Below are positions 1-11,444 of a stretch of 64,000 nt of DNA, piece by piece. The number at the start of each line of letters is the position of its first letter. The stretch's first letter is position 1. Under the pieces are notes generated by a model. The model worked only from the letters and a program-made list of their open reading frames with translations, was not told the DNA's origin and searched no databases. Origin of the DNA: Pseudorasbora parva (lineage: Eukaryota > Chordata > Actinopteri > Cypriniformes > Gobionidae); NCBI RefSeq assembly GCF_024679245.1, contig NC_090176.1:24072546-24136545 (forward strand), given 5' to 3'. The position numbers and the translations under genes were made by a program.

Positions 1-2600
1 TTTTTGTCTTGTTTTCCAGGAGAAATATGTAAACATTCATACAACCAGATTCATTTTAAGCAAATTTGTGTATGAATATAATACTTGTTTATATGTATAA
101 GAATATGTTTTGAATTCAATTAATTTCCTACCCACAGGCAAATTGTATAAACAAGTGTCAAAAAGCGCCAGTGGGTTGAAAACACTAAGTTAGAGTTAAA
201 GTTATATTGCCCATACCACTCTTAAAATCTTACACCATTTTCCTTCAAGTAAAATTTACATGGATAATGTAGTCATGGTAATAAGAAGCAGTGTATATTG
301 TATATGTCCTAAAGAGGTTTATTTACTGAATAGCTACTTATAAAATAGATAAATAGACACAAATATGAATTTGAGTTGACTGATTATACATAAATGGGAA
401 CATTTGACCCTTTAATGCTTTTTTTTTCATTAAAAAAATGAAATGTTTTTGCACTATATTCCCTATCTTCACTGTATATATGATGAAGAGAAGTGAAAGA
501 TCATAATATAAGTGCTATTTGAATTGGGTTGTGAAATTATATGTGCCACTGTAGTGCACACAGTTGATCATCTTGCATATTGAATTCTTCTAAGTGCTTT
601 TACTCTCAAGTCAATTCATTTTATTGACTCACACATATGTGCTGTATATTCATAGCTTGTTTCATTTAAGAACAGGCACACAGAGCTTGAAGAGACATGC
701 AGTTTGAGCTCTTTCATCTTTAATATAGTTATTTTCTCACTTCCTGTCACTTGATATATTTCTCTCTGTCATATCCTCTTCTGGGACCTGAATATAATGA
801 CTGTTCGACTTAGTGTGCTGCTTGGTTTACAACATGACATCTATAGCCCATTTCCAAAGCTCTTTTATTTGCATATTTACGGAATTTCTGCACTTTTAAT
901 ACTGGACTCTTGGTTGGCTGTCAGCATTATAGAAAGGTTATTATTAGATTATCTGTAGATGCTTTTTATCCAATGCAATTTACAGCATAGTTGATAGGGA
1001 GCAGAGCCCCTGCAGTGACCTAGGGTTAAGTGCATTGCACAGGGACACAATAGTAATACAGAAAACCAATTATTCCACTCGCTTTCTCTTGAGTTTGAAT
1101 CTGAGTTTCCAATCTTTACCCCCACATCATTATCATTCATTGACAAGATAATATACCATTGACCCAGGATCATGTAAATATAGCATATTGGTGTATGCAC
1201 ATTTCCCCCCAAATGTATTTTTTTTTTCATCTTTTCATGCTTTGTTACAAGATTATTCTTGTACATGTTATTGATTTCTTTAAAGACCATGTGTGGTGAG
1301 AAAGTTTTTAATGTTGTTTATATGGCTATGGTGTTTTTAATATACTTTAAGACAAACCATATGCACAGTTTGAAATCGCCTTGTTCTCAACATCACAAAC
1401 ATACAGTATAACCAGCCCCGTCAACTAGCAGGGCAGTCTTCATGTTACAATTTTTACACATCTCTTTTCTATACAGAGATGTTTAACATCACTACCATAA
1501 AGTCCATATAACACCATGCTTTGGTATTGTCTTGATGTGTGTAGTGCAGAATGTGGACAGGTTTATTTATTTATTTTTTATGGTGCCTTTCTAGTGACTA
1601 TAGTATTTGTCCTTTCAGCAGCTTGACATCTACTGTCATTTTATGAAATAGAGCTCCAATTGTGGAAAAATTACATATTAGAACAGCATTTTAGAATGAT
1701 TTCTGAAGGCTCTTTTGAATGAAGAGTGGACTAATGATGCTCTATTCAGCTTTGATCACAGGAATAAATTACATTTTACAATAGATTCACATAGAAATCT
1801 TTTGATCGCCATTGTGTAAAATAATCCACGTGAACTAATAAGCAAATTATATATTTATTTTTAGCTTTCCTAACACGGGACATCAACATGGGGCTACTTC
1901 AATATGATATGCCAGTTCAATATGATGTTCAATATGTTGCCCATTTTACCATGTTTTAGTGTAAGTTTAAGGATGATAATTTGAGTTTTATGAATCATTT
2001 TCAAATGATTTACTGAAGAAAGCGTGGAAACAGATAACATTCACTCTTGATATGCTAAAAATTACTTGTGCGCTATGTAGTATTTTTGCAGTAAAATATC
2101 CAAAAACCACTAGGCCAGTGTTATATATTTTGTTCAGTTCTTACAATATCCCAAATGCTTCCAACTATTTGTAAATTGTGAGAAAATTGCTATTTTAACC
2201 AAGGAGCCAGGATGTCTAAATATCTGCGTTACCCCCGGTTTCCGGTATTATTTGGCAGAAACCCTTTACTCTTAGCAGTGTGCAAGCAGTGTCACAGCAG
2301 CCAATGAACGAATGCACAGAGTAATGTCATAACATAATTTTAAACACACTTAAAATTATCTACTATGATGAACAGAGCTGCGCTACCTCATACTCATGAC
2401 CAGAAAAGCAGAAATGGCACTTGCTCAGCTCCAAAACACTCGGCCCTGTTCTGCTTCATAATACAGTAACGTTAATAACCACATTCATGAACATGATTTC
2501 TGCCCAAGTCCTCTCCCGATTCTTTTCCACCAACTGTGAGGTGAAGACCACATGTCACAAGATTCTGCGCTCAAACCTGACGTCATCAAACTACACCTTT
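1..2600. other. Intergenic AT-rich stretch, no gene seen
   Basis: No coding exon or RNA gene is recognisable on either strand. Two short repeat-like pieces lie inside. About 955-1090 resembles a dispersed fish repeat, with phrases of the type 'ttaagtgcattgcacaggg'. About 1675-1810 resembles a cyprinid repeat that recurs at 40155-40405. The remainder is unremarkable AT-rich sequence. The 113-codon minus-strand frame at 949-1290 runs through the first repeat piece and looks like a chance ORF. Confidence 0.6.
1675..1810 (+). repeat. Fragment of a cyprinid dispersed repeat
   Basis: The phrases 'gaatgatttctgaaggctc' and 'cacaggaataaattacattt' match, from memory, an abundant cyprinid interspersed repeat whose outer end reads like CTACCGTTCAAAAGTTTGG. 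A longer copy lies at 40155-40405 in this window and shares 'agaatcatttctgaaggatc'. Only the middle part is present here and neither terminus survives. Class uncertain; non-coding. Confidence 0.55.
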
Positions 2601-2607
2601 GTTTTGT

Positions 2608-2746
2608 GCACCCCAGCCCTGCACATTTTGTGTCTCCCTCATTTATCACAACTGATTGAACTCATCAGCTCGCTAGTAGAGACTGCAAGAACTAATTTGG
2701 GAGTGTCTGATAAGGGAGACAAACAAAATGTGCAGGGCTGGGGTGC
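2608..2746. repeat. Short fold-back repeat
   Basis: Arms at 2608-2647 and 2708-2746 are near-perfect inverted copies: left contains 'caccccagccctgcacattt', right contains 'aaatgtgcagggctggggtg'. The loop is about 60 nt. The flanks (about 2585-2780, ending 'ttgacaaccactg') look like part of the same unit. This is typical of a small non-autonomous DNA transposon. The 125-codon + strand and 68-codon minus-strand frames over it are by-products of the repeat. Confidence 0.7.
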
Positions 2747-3119
2747 CTCCAGGACAGGTTTGACAACCACTGTTCTAGCAGACGGAAAAATTACATAGTG
2801 CAGCTCTTTCTTTGTGCATTGTGTGGTGAAGAACGTAAATGGCATTAAAATCTGAGGAATTCGAAAAGGTCAGAAGAAGTTTGCAGTTGGTTGTTCAGTT
2901 ATGTGGACAGTAGGCCTAAATCCCACCTCCTTTGACTTGATTGGATATCTCAAACATTTTGACACTGACAAGCGCTTTTAGACTGCTGCACTAGAGTTTT
3001 TACCTCATGTGGGCCACATCAATTCTTCTGGGCTTACGAAAGATATAGGGTACACTCATTTATTATAGTTCATTCTTCATATAAACGCACCTAAAGGATT
3101 ATTAGGAACACCATACTAA

Positions 3120-3748
3120 TACTGTGTTTGACCCCCTTTCGCATTCAGAGCTGCTTTAATTTTACGTGGCATTGATTCAACAAGGTGCTGAAAGCATTCT
3201 TTAGAAATTTGGCCCATATTGATAGGATAGCATCTTGCAGTTGATGGAGATTTGTGGGATGCACATCCAGGGCACGAAACTCCCGTTCCACCACATCCCA
3301 AAGATGCTCTATTGGGTTGAGATCTGGTGCTGTGGGGGCCATTTTAGTACAGTGAACTCATTGTCATGTTCAAGTAACCAATTAGAAATGATTTGAGCTT
3401 TGTAACATGGTGCATTATCCTGCTAGAAGTAGCCATCAGATGATGGGTACATGGTGGTCATAAAGGGATGGACATGGTCAGAAACAATCCGATAGGCCAT
3501 CTATCAGCTTGAATCAGTCGGCCCGTTCTCCTCTGACCTCTAGAATCAACAAGCTATTTTCACACACAGGACTGCTGCATACTGGATGTTTTTTTTTTTC
3601 TTTTTCACACCATTCTTTGTAAACCCTAGAAATGGTTGTGTGTGAAAATCCCAGTAACTGAGCCGAGTGCGAACTACTCAGACCGACCTGCCTGGCACCA
3701 ACAACCATACCATGCTCAAAAGTGCTTAAATCACCTTTCTCTCCTATT
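3120..3748 (-). pseudogene. Tc1/mariner transposase, broken
   Basis: Read on the minus strand, 3748-3501 encodes the N-terminal helix-turn-helix DNA-binding part, including 'AQLLGFSHTTISRVYKEW', with the expected start codon reading ATA instead of ATG. The reading then jumps through an internal deletion near 3500 to the C-terminal half, with 'DHVHPFMTTMYPSSDGYF', a DNAPC block holding the second catalytic Asp, and NPIEHLWDVVE holding the final acidic catalytic residue. There is a stop codon just before the DNAPC block, a frameshift before PDLNPIEHLWD, and the first catalytic Asp region is deleted. An intact family member would be about 340 aa and cut and paste DNA at TA sites. This copy cannot make active enzyme. 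Confidence 0.88.
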
Positions 3749-3771
3749 CTGACATTCAGTTTGGAGTTCAG

Positions 3772-4924
3772 GGGGCGTATTACAGAAATGTTTGATCTTA
3801 GGTCTTATCTTAAGATATGATAAGTTAATTAAGGATTTTTCACAATTTTGTATTACAGAAGTAAATCTTAACTTGATTTAGGAGTCTTATCCTATCTTAC
3901 AAAATATAATCTTATCTGTAGTTAGGAAATCTTAAACAGCTCAATCGAGTTTGGTAATCAACTCTCAGGTCTGTTACCAAGCAACCAACAACTCGCAAAC
4001 TGCTTCTGAGGTAAACCTAAAATCAAAAAGGAGAAACAACGGCGTGCTTTTAATTCCAGTGCGGAAGAAATTTATATTTTGATAAGCTCAGTTGAAAAGT
4101 TAAAGCCTGTTTTATAAATCGCCTTTTTTTTAAAAAAAAGAAAGGATAAGAAAATGTTCGATATTCGCAAATGTAGTGACTGTCTCTAAAGTTGCATATG
4201 ACATTAGTAAGTTATACACATTTCTTACTTTAATAGCATTTGAAAGGAATGACGGTATCAAAACCAACTGTAAAGTGTTAATCTATGTGTGAGCTATGAT
4301 GCACAACTTTTACATTGTCCGTTCAAACGCTAACATTATTAAAGTAAGAAATGTGTAGTATATGTTACCAATGTCATATGTAACTTTAGAGACGGTCCTT
4401 AAATTTTTGAATACCAACGTCCAGCGACTTTATGCCACAGTGGACTATAGGCTAATGCTCCGTGACGGCTTGTTGGGCTCTGTAATGTTGGTCGCAATTT
4501 GTCAACTAACTGCAAAATCATGTGTCGTGGGAGTAATATTTACAAGCATTTCATCATCAAAGCACAGCACTAGCTGGTTCTTCCAAAAGTATCTCCACAA
4601 TCAAAACATTGCTGCTCTTCATATTATATGATTAATAAATGTAAAGCTCACTCGAAAAATTATTTGTGTACTGTAATTTTTACCACTGGATTTCTAAAAG
4701 GTTTGAAGTTAGGACACCAGTGGGGTTGTCCTAAAGTTAAGACAGCTTTTAGGATTTTTTGTTGAGTTAGGATGCTTCTGTAATACCCGTTTCCTATCCA
4801 TAGTTAAGATAATACATTTAAGAAATGTCATTCTGTTATAGCCTTTGTCCTAAACTGAAAGTGCCATGGTTACCAAACAGATAAGATAGAATTCTAAAGT
4901 TAAGATCTTTCTGTAATACGCCCC
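3772..4924. mobile_element. PIF/Harbinger-type non-autonomous element
   Basis: Perfect 17-bp terminal inverted repeats (GGGGCGTATTACAGAAA and its complement) are flanked by a 3-bp duplication CAG at 3769-3771 and 4925-4927. Three-base duplications of the form CWG are what I recall for zebrafish Harbinger elements. Inner sequence is also palindromic: about 4181-4250 ('acatttcttactttaatag') is mirrored at about 4330-4400 ('ttaaagtaagaaatgtgta'). No Harbinger transposase or Myb-like ORF is visible, so it is non-autonomous. It sits inside the Tc1 relic and is therefore younger. Confidence 0.85.
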
Positions 4925-5040
4925 CAGGAGATTGTCTTGACCAGGACCACACCCCTAAATGCATTGAAGCAACTGCCATGTGATTGGTTAATTAGATAAG
5001 TACATGAATGAGAAATTGAACAGGTGTTCCTTATGAGTGT

Positions 5041-6160
5041 ATATTTACAAAGCATGGCCCACATTGCCCAGAGGCCCATCAGGAAAACTCCTACTGTTCC
5101 AAAAGGCCAGTCTTCTGCGACACAGAGTCTCTAGAGAAGCCAGGTTATCCTGGTATATTTTTCTGTTGATGTGGAAAAAAAAGTTAATTTAACAATATAG
5201 CGCATGAATTAAGGATATGTTATAATGATGTGGCAAACTATATGACTTTTTCCATTGACGTTCTAATCTAAGTTGTTCAAAGTGTTTCTAACCAAACCAA
5301 AAGACTAATCATATGATTATTGTTCAGTGTCCAAACTGTGTCCTTTAATCATTTACATATATTCTATTATATGCTCTGATATTGATTATTTCTAAATGAT
5401 TATTTCCAAGATCTTTTGTATCGCTTCTGGGCTCTAAGATCGAGTTGGTGTATTTTCCATCAGAACTGATTACGTGATGTAACTTGTCAAAATATGTATC
5501 TGCAGACATGGAATGATGCAAGATCTGAGATATTGCCTTAAAGGTGTTAAAAATTGTTTAAGTTATTCTGTGTGCCGGATAAGGACCATGGTGACCTAAT
5601 CAAACCTGCTAGGGTACATTTGGTCTTGAGTGCATCATTAAATGGTTGCAATAGAAGTACAAAGACTTCAGGCACTTTCCCTAGTCCCTTCATGTTACAT
5701 AGGCACAGCATATAAAATGTTTTGTTTCAGAAGACCTGTGTCTTCTTCGTCTGCTGCTTCTTCTACTTTTCTTCCTGTCATCTGCCCCGATCTCACAGCA
5801 TTACATATAACATATAGTTGAAAACATCACTTGTTCGATTTTGATCAATTCTCATTTTTGATGAACTGATATCGATTCTTAAATACCATCCATCATCCAA
5901 TAAATAGCAATACTGGTTGTGCTTTTTCAGTTTTTGTTGTGTTACAAAGTCTCAGCTAACAATTTCAGTAATGTTTTGGTGCTCTTTAATGTGGCATGAC
6001 CGATCGTTGTACCCAGCTCAGTTCAAGAGAAGTTGCAATGTGAAGAACATGTGGACTACTCCGCTTTACTACTAGTTATAACATGAAATAAACATGAATC
6101 AACATCAGAAGGCTGAGAGATAAAATACAGCCTACTGAAATGTAATATCATGCAATCAGT
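5041..6160. other. Intergenic, nothing recognised
   Basis: No ORF, repeat terminus or conserved exon is recognisable. A TATAAA-like string at about 5710 followed by a pyrimidine-rich stretch (about 5740-5790) is noted, but has no supporting coding or splice context. Confidence 0.5.
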
Positions 6161-6168
6161 GTTTCAAT

Positions 6169-7048
6169 TAGGGATGCACCAAATCTAGAATGGTGAGGTC
6201 CGGCCGAATACCGAATCCACTGGTTAATATTCTGCCGAATCCGAAACCGAATACCGAATCCAACTCCCATCCTCAGTCCAGATTAAATTACACAGATTAA
6301 ATAATTTTACATTGACATAACATAAATTTACACAAATCCTTGGTTCACCCGTGCTCATATATTATCAGCATCCGTTTTCCGAGAGAAACAGCAGCCGTCC
6401 CACTCCGAGAGAAACAGTTCGGTTCAAGTCGACACTATCACGCATGCAATATCTCAGCTCACCGGTTCTCACAGCAAAACATGTCTCAGTTCAGTAAACT
6501 GTTGGAGTTACAACATATACTTCAAGATATTAGTTTATTTCTAGTCTGAGGGACTGTTACTCATGTCAGAAAGTGAGTAACTATAGTAACTTGTGGGATC
6601 AGCACTGATTTGAGACGCGAGCCGTTTAGAACGATTCAGTCTGATTTGGTGAACTGGTTCAACCGGATCACTAAAAAGATCCGGTTAAAAAGAACGATTC
6701 ATTCGCGAACCGGACATCCAGCGGCTATTGTTTAGGGTTCTTGCCACAACGAGACAAATCGGCATTGCAAATTGAACATATAGCTTGACTTGAATTGCCT
6801 TCTTGTGACTGAAAGTACTGCCAAACAACACATTTTCTGTTCACAAGTTCCATTTTCACTTTCTCACAGCCTACTGCATTCAAGCGGTCCACCTAGTAAA
6901 CACGTTGCCATAATCAACCATGGCATCATGTTCGACCAGTATCGCGTAGTGCAAACGGTTTCGGTGGAAAAAAATTCTAAGGTTCGGCAGAAACCGAACC
7001 CAGTCAAAAAGCCCAATATTCGGCCGAATCCAATTCGGTGCATTCCTA
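6169..7048. mobile_element. hAT-type non-autonomous element (880 bp)
   Basis: Termini TAGGGATGCACC (left) and GGTGCATTCCTA (right) are inverted copies with one mismatch. They are flanked by an 8-bp duplication, GTTTCAAT at 6161-6168 and GTTTCAAC at 7049-7056. Long inner arms are also inverted: 'ccggccgaataccgaatcc' near the left and 'attcggccgaatccaattcg' near the right. The 8-bp duplication and TAGGG terminus indicate the hAT superfamily. No transposase is visible; the 60-89-codon frames over the arms are artefacts of the repeat. Confidence 0.87.
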
Positions 7049-7475
7049 GTTTCAACTGACATTTATTGCCTGTTTTGCGCCATGTGTAGTTTTTCTTTCT
7101 GATTGTGCCCAGGTGTGTCTTGTTTGCCAGTCACCCATTTCTCTCATTTTAACTCATTTCTAATAATCTTTGTCTGTTGTTGTCCTGTACTGGCATTTGA
7201 GTTGTTTTCAGTTCTGTTTTACCCCTTGTTTAGATTTTTTTCCCTGTCTCTTGTTGCTTGAAAGTTTTCTTGCCATTTTGTTAATGAACTGCTACAGTGA
7301 ACTTAGATTATCTTCGTTTTTGAAAGAGTCCGCATTACAGAAGTCAGTAAAACAGCTTTAATTTAACATCTACCTTAGAAAAGCCATTCAGTGACAACAA
7401 TGTCAGACAATGTTGGTCAGAACAAAAATAACACTAGAGAGGAGCATTTTACTAAACTGATGTACTATTACTTTC

Positions 7476-8220
7476 TAGGGATGTCCCAAGTCCATCTCAA
7501 GGATCTATATCTGGATCATCAAACATTTTGATGGTTTTTGCTAACAATTTGAGGGTGAGTAAATGACAAATTTATTTTTGGGCAAATTTTAACTTTAAAC
7601 CCAATCCTCACTGGCATTCTACCACTTCGAGTTTCATGCTTTCTAGCTCCACTCCTCTTTTTCCTTCTTGTTGCAATTATTCAGCTCATTGTATTATTAT
7701 CAGTAGTCCCATATGCCTAATTGTAACCACACAGTCTGTTTACAATGTCTGTCTACCATGTAAAATTTCACATGTTTACATTACCAATGTCTTTATACAA
7801 TGTGATATTTACTGTATTAATTGTTATATTGGAATTTCTCTCTAGTGATAAATGTCCCTTTTTACATTTGAGCCCCAGAGAAACTCTGTATATCCCTGTA
7901 TGTGTTGAATTGATTTTAAAGAATTGAACATACTTGAAGTGTGCACCAAGCATTAGGAAAAGACAAGTATCAGTTTTGGACTCGGTATTGGCGCACAGGG
8001 GCGTGGGACTGGGGGGATAAAGGGTACTGAGTAACCAGGGCCCGAGGCAGGAAGGGGGCCTTAGAAGTCAGTTTTCTATACATACACATACATGGTACGG
8101 GGGCCCAGCAAGATGGTTTGTACCCAGGGCCCAAAATTTGGTGCTACGCCCCTGTTGGCGCATACTCAATATTCAGTCACTCGAATCAGCTCGGGGGCAG
8201 AACTTGATCGGACTTCTCTA
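7476..8220. mobile_element. Older degraded hAT-like fold-back
   Basis: The left end 'tagggatgtccc' and the right end 'gatcggacttctcta' are degenerate inverted copies of a terminus of the type TAGGGATGTCCCGATC. The stretch 'aagtatcagttttggactc' inside the right arm is typical of this family as I remember it. No clear target duplication remains, so the copy is old. It has been invaded by a 159-bp hAT element (7996-8154) and seems to contain a scrap of a GGATAGTTCACC-family element (about 7549-7595, 'ttgagggtgagtaaatgac'). Confidence 0.55.
7996..8154. mobile_element. 159-bp hAT MITE with perfect 8-bp target duplication
   Basis: Starts CAGGGGCGTGG and ends CTACGCCCCTG, so the outer nine bases of the inverted termini match perfectly. 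It is flanked on both sides by TTGGCGCA (7988-7995 and 8155-8162), an exact 8-bp target duplication as made by hAT transposases. The inside is G/C-rich with repeated 'ccagggccc' phrases and has no ORF. It interrupts an older hAT-like fold-back, so it is a relatively recent insertion. Confidence 0.9.
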
Positions 8221-8571
8221 ATTTTCCGTAACCCGTTTTTCAAAATTTAACGTTTCAATAGATCACACATGAAAACAGGTTTATGCTAGGACATCTTGGT
8301 GATCCTGGCTCAATTTATCCACTAATATAGTTATTTTCTTGTTATCGTTCTTGTGTGAGTGTGCCTTCAGGGTATGTTTACAAGACAGCGGTGTACTAAA
8401 TTTTGCATACAAACAACAAGATCACCAAGATATCCCGGCCTAATCCCTTGTTAGTTTTGTGCAACATTGCGGGATCACGTGACAAACCAGAAAGTGCATG
8501 ACACAACATGGCCGTGAACATAACTCAAACACATGAACAAACACCCAAACACCCTGTGACACTTACTGTAC

Positions 8572-8674
<103 letters not shown>

Positions 8675-8795
8675 AAATGAATCGATATTAAAACTAATAA
8701 TTTTTAATTTTATTTAAGCATGCATTTATCTTTTTACTTTATTTTATTTAGATTACATTTTCTTTAGTCGAACATTATTTAAAAGAACAATTTGC

Positions 8796-8875
8796 CCCAT
8801 GTTTTACTCACCCTCATGTTGCTCCAAACCTGTATGACTCACTTTCTTAAACAGCAACACAAAATAAGATATTTA
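8796..8875 (+). repeat. Fragment of a GGATAGTTCACC-family fold-back element
   Basis: 'ttactcaccctcatgttgct' followed by 'ccaaacctgtatgactcact' matches the left arm of the family seen complete at 10147-10450. Both ends and the second arm are missing. Confidence 0.7.
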
Positions 8876-9567
8876 AAGGAACATTCTTAAAGGTAAATAC
8901 ATAATGACAGAATTATTTGTGTAATTTGTGTATCTTTTTACAGTTAATCTTTAATGAAACACTAATAATTTCCTAACACTGATAAATGCAAATTTTTAAC
9001 TAATCTCCAAAGATGTTGTGATGCCTAAATTCACTTGTAGCTTTTAAAACATTTTTTTCTTTTCTTCTAGTTTTATTTTGAATTTATGAAGACAAAACAG
9101 TATACACATTTAAAATTGGCCATTTATTGATCATCATCAACCAAAATTAATTATTGATTTTATAAATGACCAAACACCACAATCCTTAGTTATTTATTTA
9201 CAGAAACATCTGCCAATCCTTTGAATGGGTACCAGCTTGGTCTCATTGGCAAGAGATGAAACCTAACTAGGGTTATATATAGGCTACATGAAGTATTTAG
9301 ATCTTACATCAATGTGAAGCATTTTAAAGACAGCACAGGGCCTCTGGTCCTACAGTAGACGCACAGGAACCCAACAATTACAGACAAGAGCAATTTCACA
9401 ACATTAAATATGTTTAGATATCTCTAAACATAAATCTCCTATCAACTGATATTGATCCGTCATAATCTGTAGAAAGTCATTGCACCTTGAGAGAGACATT
9501 AACAATAAAAGGAAGTTAATCTGTCAGCAGTATATCTTTCACTGATGGATGCTTCCAAATCCTCTCA

Positions 9568-9984
9568 TAGCTCTTTTCCACCAAAGCAGCTTGAGTGCTG
9601 TTTCGGAGCCAGAGCCTAGTTTCAAATCGGTTCTTTGTCTTTTGACACCTAAAGCACCAGCTCTGAACCAGGAAAAGTGGTTCTTAAGTAGCACCAAAAC
9701 ATTGCTGGTGTAGGTTCACAATGTAGGTTCGCAAGGCCCTAGGGGAACATTTAGTTCTCTGGGAACCATCTTGATGCCTAGATCCAGTTGTTTCAGACAA
9801 TAGTATACAACTAAATCTGATGCTTAATCCAATAATGTTCAAAACATCATTCAATCTAAATTGGAATGATCATATTTAATAATCACAATTAAAATTTCAA
9901 GGGAATCATCGACAATTATGATATTTGTCATAATCGTGCAGCCCTACTCTGAACTAGCACCCGGTTCATGCTGGTGGAAAAGCA
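9568..9984. repeat. Fold-back repeat, possibly with an insertion
   Basis: The left arm 'ctcttttccaccaaagcagc' (about 9568-9612) and right arm 'catgctggtggaaaagcag' (about 9950-9985) are imperfect inverted copies. Inside, 'cataatcgtgcagccctac' resembles the end of a hAT family whose tip is TAGGGCTGCACGATTA, so a second degraded element may lie within. No ORF. Confidence 0.55.
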
Positions 9985-10146
9985 GTATTGGTGTTTGTAA
10001 AAGGGGTCGTGTAATGCCATTTTTGTACACATTATTAAAATTCTTTAGTGTTTAAATGAAAACGTTGTAATATTCTTTCATTATATATTCTCATTAGTAT
10101 TGTAAGAAAACTAATTTTACCTGGTCAAAAACAGCTCTGTTTTCAC

Positions 10147-10450
10147 CAAGAGATAGTTCACCTTAAAATGAAAATTCTGTCATCCTTTACTCACCCTCAA
10201 GTTGTTTCAAACCTGTATGAATTTCTTTCTTCAGCTGAACACAAGGGAAGATATTTTGAAGAATGTCAGTAACCAAACAGTTAACTGGAGCCATTGACTT
10301 CCATAGTATTTTTTTTTTTGGTTACTGACATTTTTCAAAATATCATCCCTTGTGTTCAGCTGAAGAAAGTAATTCATACAGGTTTGAAACAACTTGAGGG
10401 TGAGTAAAGGATGACAGAATTTTCATTTTAAAGTGAACTATCTCTTTAAG
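10147..10450. mobile_element. TTAA-type fold-back element (Angel-like), nearly intact
   Basis: Left arm 'gatagttcaccttaaaatg' and right arm 'ttttaaagtgaactatctc' are inverted copies. The arms continue for about 140 nt each ('ttactcaccctcaagttgtt' against 'aacaacttgagggtgagtaa') and meet near a poly-T loop at about 10307-10320. The family resembles the short inverted-repeat 'Angel' elements described in zebrafish; the name is from memory. Related copies occur at 28883, 35872, 43087, 47811 and 53045. Confidence 0.85.
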
Positions 10451-11040
10451 GGGAAAGAATGAAGACGGGAGTGTCTGAGGACACATCTGTGCAACTGTAT
10501 TAATTTTAACCCGAGTCGGACCTGGGACAAGATGACAGCTCCAACGAAATTCGACAAATAAGGCTAAACAGGACGTTTCTGAATGGTTGGTTAATGTAAT
10601 GTCACTTTGATCTATTTTTATGTACTGGCAGGGTAACGTTAGCGTAGTGAGATATGAATGCTGTGTGTTTACTGATGTGAACGTTAGTTCATTGACAGAT
10701 TGATGTTACACCTAATGCCAATGAAACCTTTTTTTTCTGACGGTTTGTCAGTGATGCGCAACGTTAGTTATGCATTGTAATAACTGTTACAACACACTTT
10801 TTTTGTTGTTGACAGTAACAGACATCGTTATAAACCATAATTAAGCTTAGTGTAGTTACCATGTCCACGTTAACTTTAAAACCAGCGTACAGTTTGTAAT
10901 AACACAATAATCATAACGTGTTGTTCATTATAAAAGTGGGATTATGAATTATATTGAGAACGACATACATACAAAGCATGCCGCAATATAAATAACCTTT
11001 TTTAGCCGCATTCATCATGAAGCATGCATGAGTTTTAAGC
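10451..11040. other. Intergenic, nothing recognised
   Basis: Between the Angel-like element and the THAP relic I see no ORF above background and no repeat terminus. It could belong to the same repeat that carried the THAP frame. Confidence 0.45.
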
Positions 11041-11306
11041 TACACTCACTTCTTCTGGAGGGGCAGCAGAAACACAAATAGCTAGTTTATTCAGAAGCAG
11101 CTTTTTAGCAAAACCTGCTTTATACTGACTCTTGGTTATAAAGCAGTCTGGTGAGAAATGCTTCGTGGTTCGCGCAAACATAAAAGCATTGACAAAACAA
11201 AACTCAGCCACTGTGTCTTCAGCGGTTCGGATTTAGGAACATCAAAATTACTGCTGTGTTCATTATTACACCCACGAACAGAACACCACAAACGCTTAGA
11301 TGACAT
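11040..11306 (-). pseudogene. THAP zinc-finger domain relic, frameshifted
   Basis: On the minus strand from an ATG at 11306, the reading 'MSSKRLWCSVRGCNNEHSSN' followed by a Pro-Lys and 'TQWLSFV' matches the first half of a THAP domain (two Cys, then the conserved Trp). Near 11200 the reading shifts frame and continues with 'FARTTKHFSPDCF' and 'YKAGFAKKLLLN', the second half. The Cys expected just before the HF pair is lost, so the C2CH zinc site is broken as well as the frame. THAP domains are sequence-specific DNA-binding modules found in host regulators and in P-element-type transposases. The parent cannot be decided from this fragment, but a dispersed repeat is more likely than a host gene because no exon structure follows. 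Confidence 0.75.
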
Positions 11307-11444
11307 TCTGCTCCAGCTTATCAACAATGGCAGACTGTGATGAGCTTGCTCAGGACGGGTCAGATGTGAAACACTGCTGTCAATCAACAATTGTGGGAGG
11401 GGTGTCCGACCGTGTGACGTCAATGTATTGACGTGAATTGAGAC

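Larger units (their letters stand above)
3088..5036 (-). mobile_element. Tc1-like transposon relic, split by a younger insertion
   Basis: The left end reads CACCTAAAGGATTATTAGGA and the right end has 'aggtgttcc', the inverse of 'ggaacacc' at the left, followed by a decayed tip. Between them lie minus-strand remains of a Tc1/mariner transposase (3120-3748). The element is broken twice: an internal deletion at about 3500 removes most of the catalytic core, and a 1153-bp Harbinger-type element (3772-4924) sits in its 5' untranslated end. Removing that insert rejoins 'ggagttcag' to 'gagattgtc', the sequence expected of this family. The outermost right tip (about 5031-5036) is uncertain. Confidence 0.88.

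Noticed and set aside
1..40. 'cttgttttccag' at the window start resembling a splice acceptor
   Set aside because: The following sequence has stops and no coding similarity in any frame.
2421..2798. 125-codon + strand ORF
   Set aside because: It spans both arms of a fold-back repeat.
10147..10450. Fold-back elements considered as microRNA precursors
   Set aside because: The arms belong to a multicopy transposon family and are far longer than a miRNA hairpin; no mature miRNA sequence is recognised.
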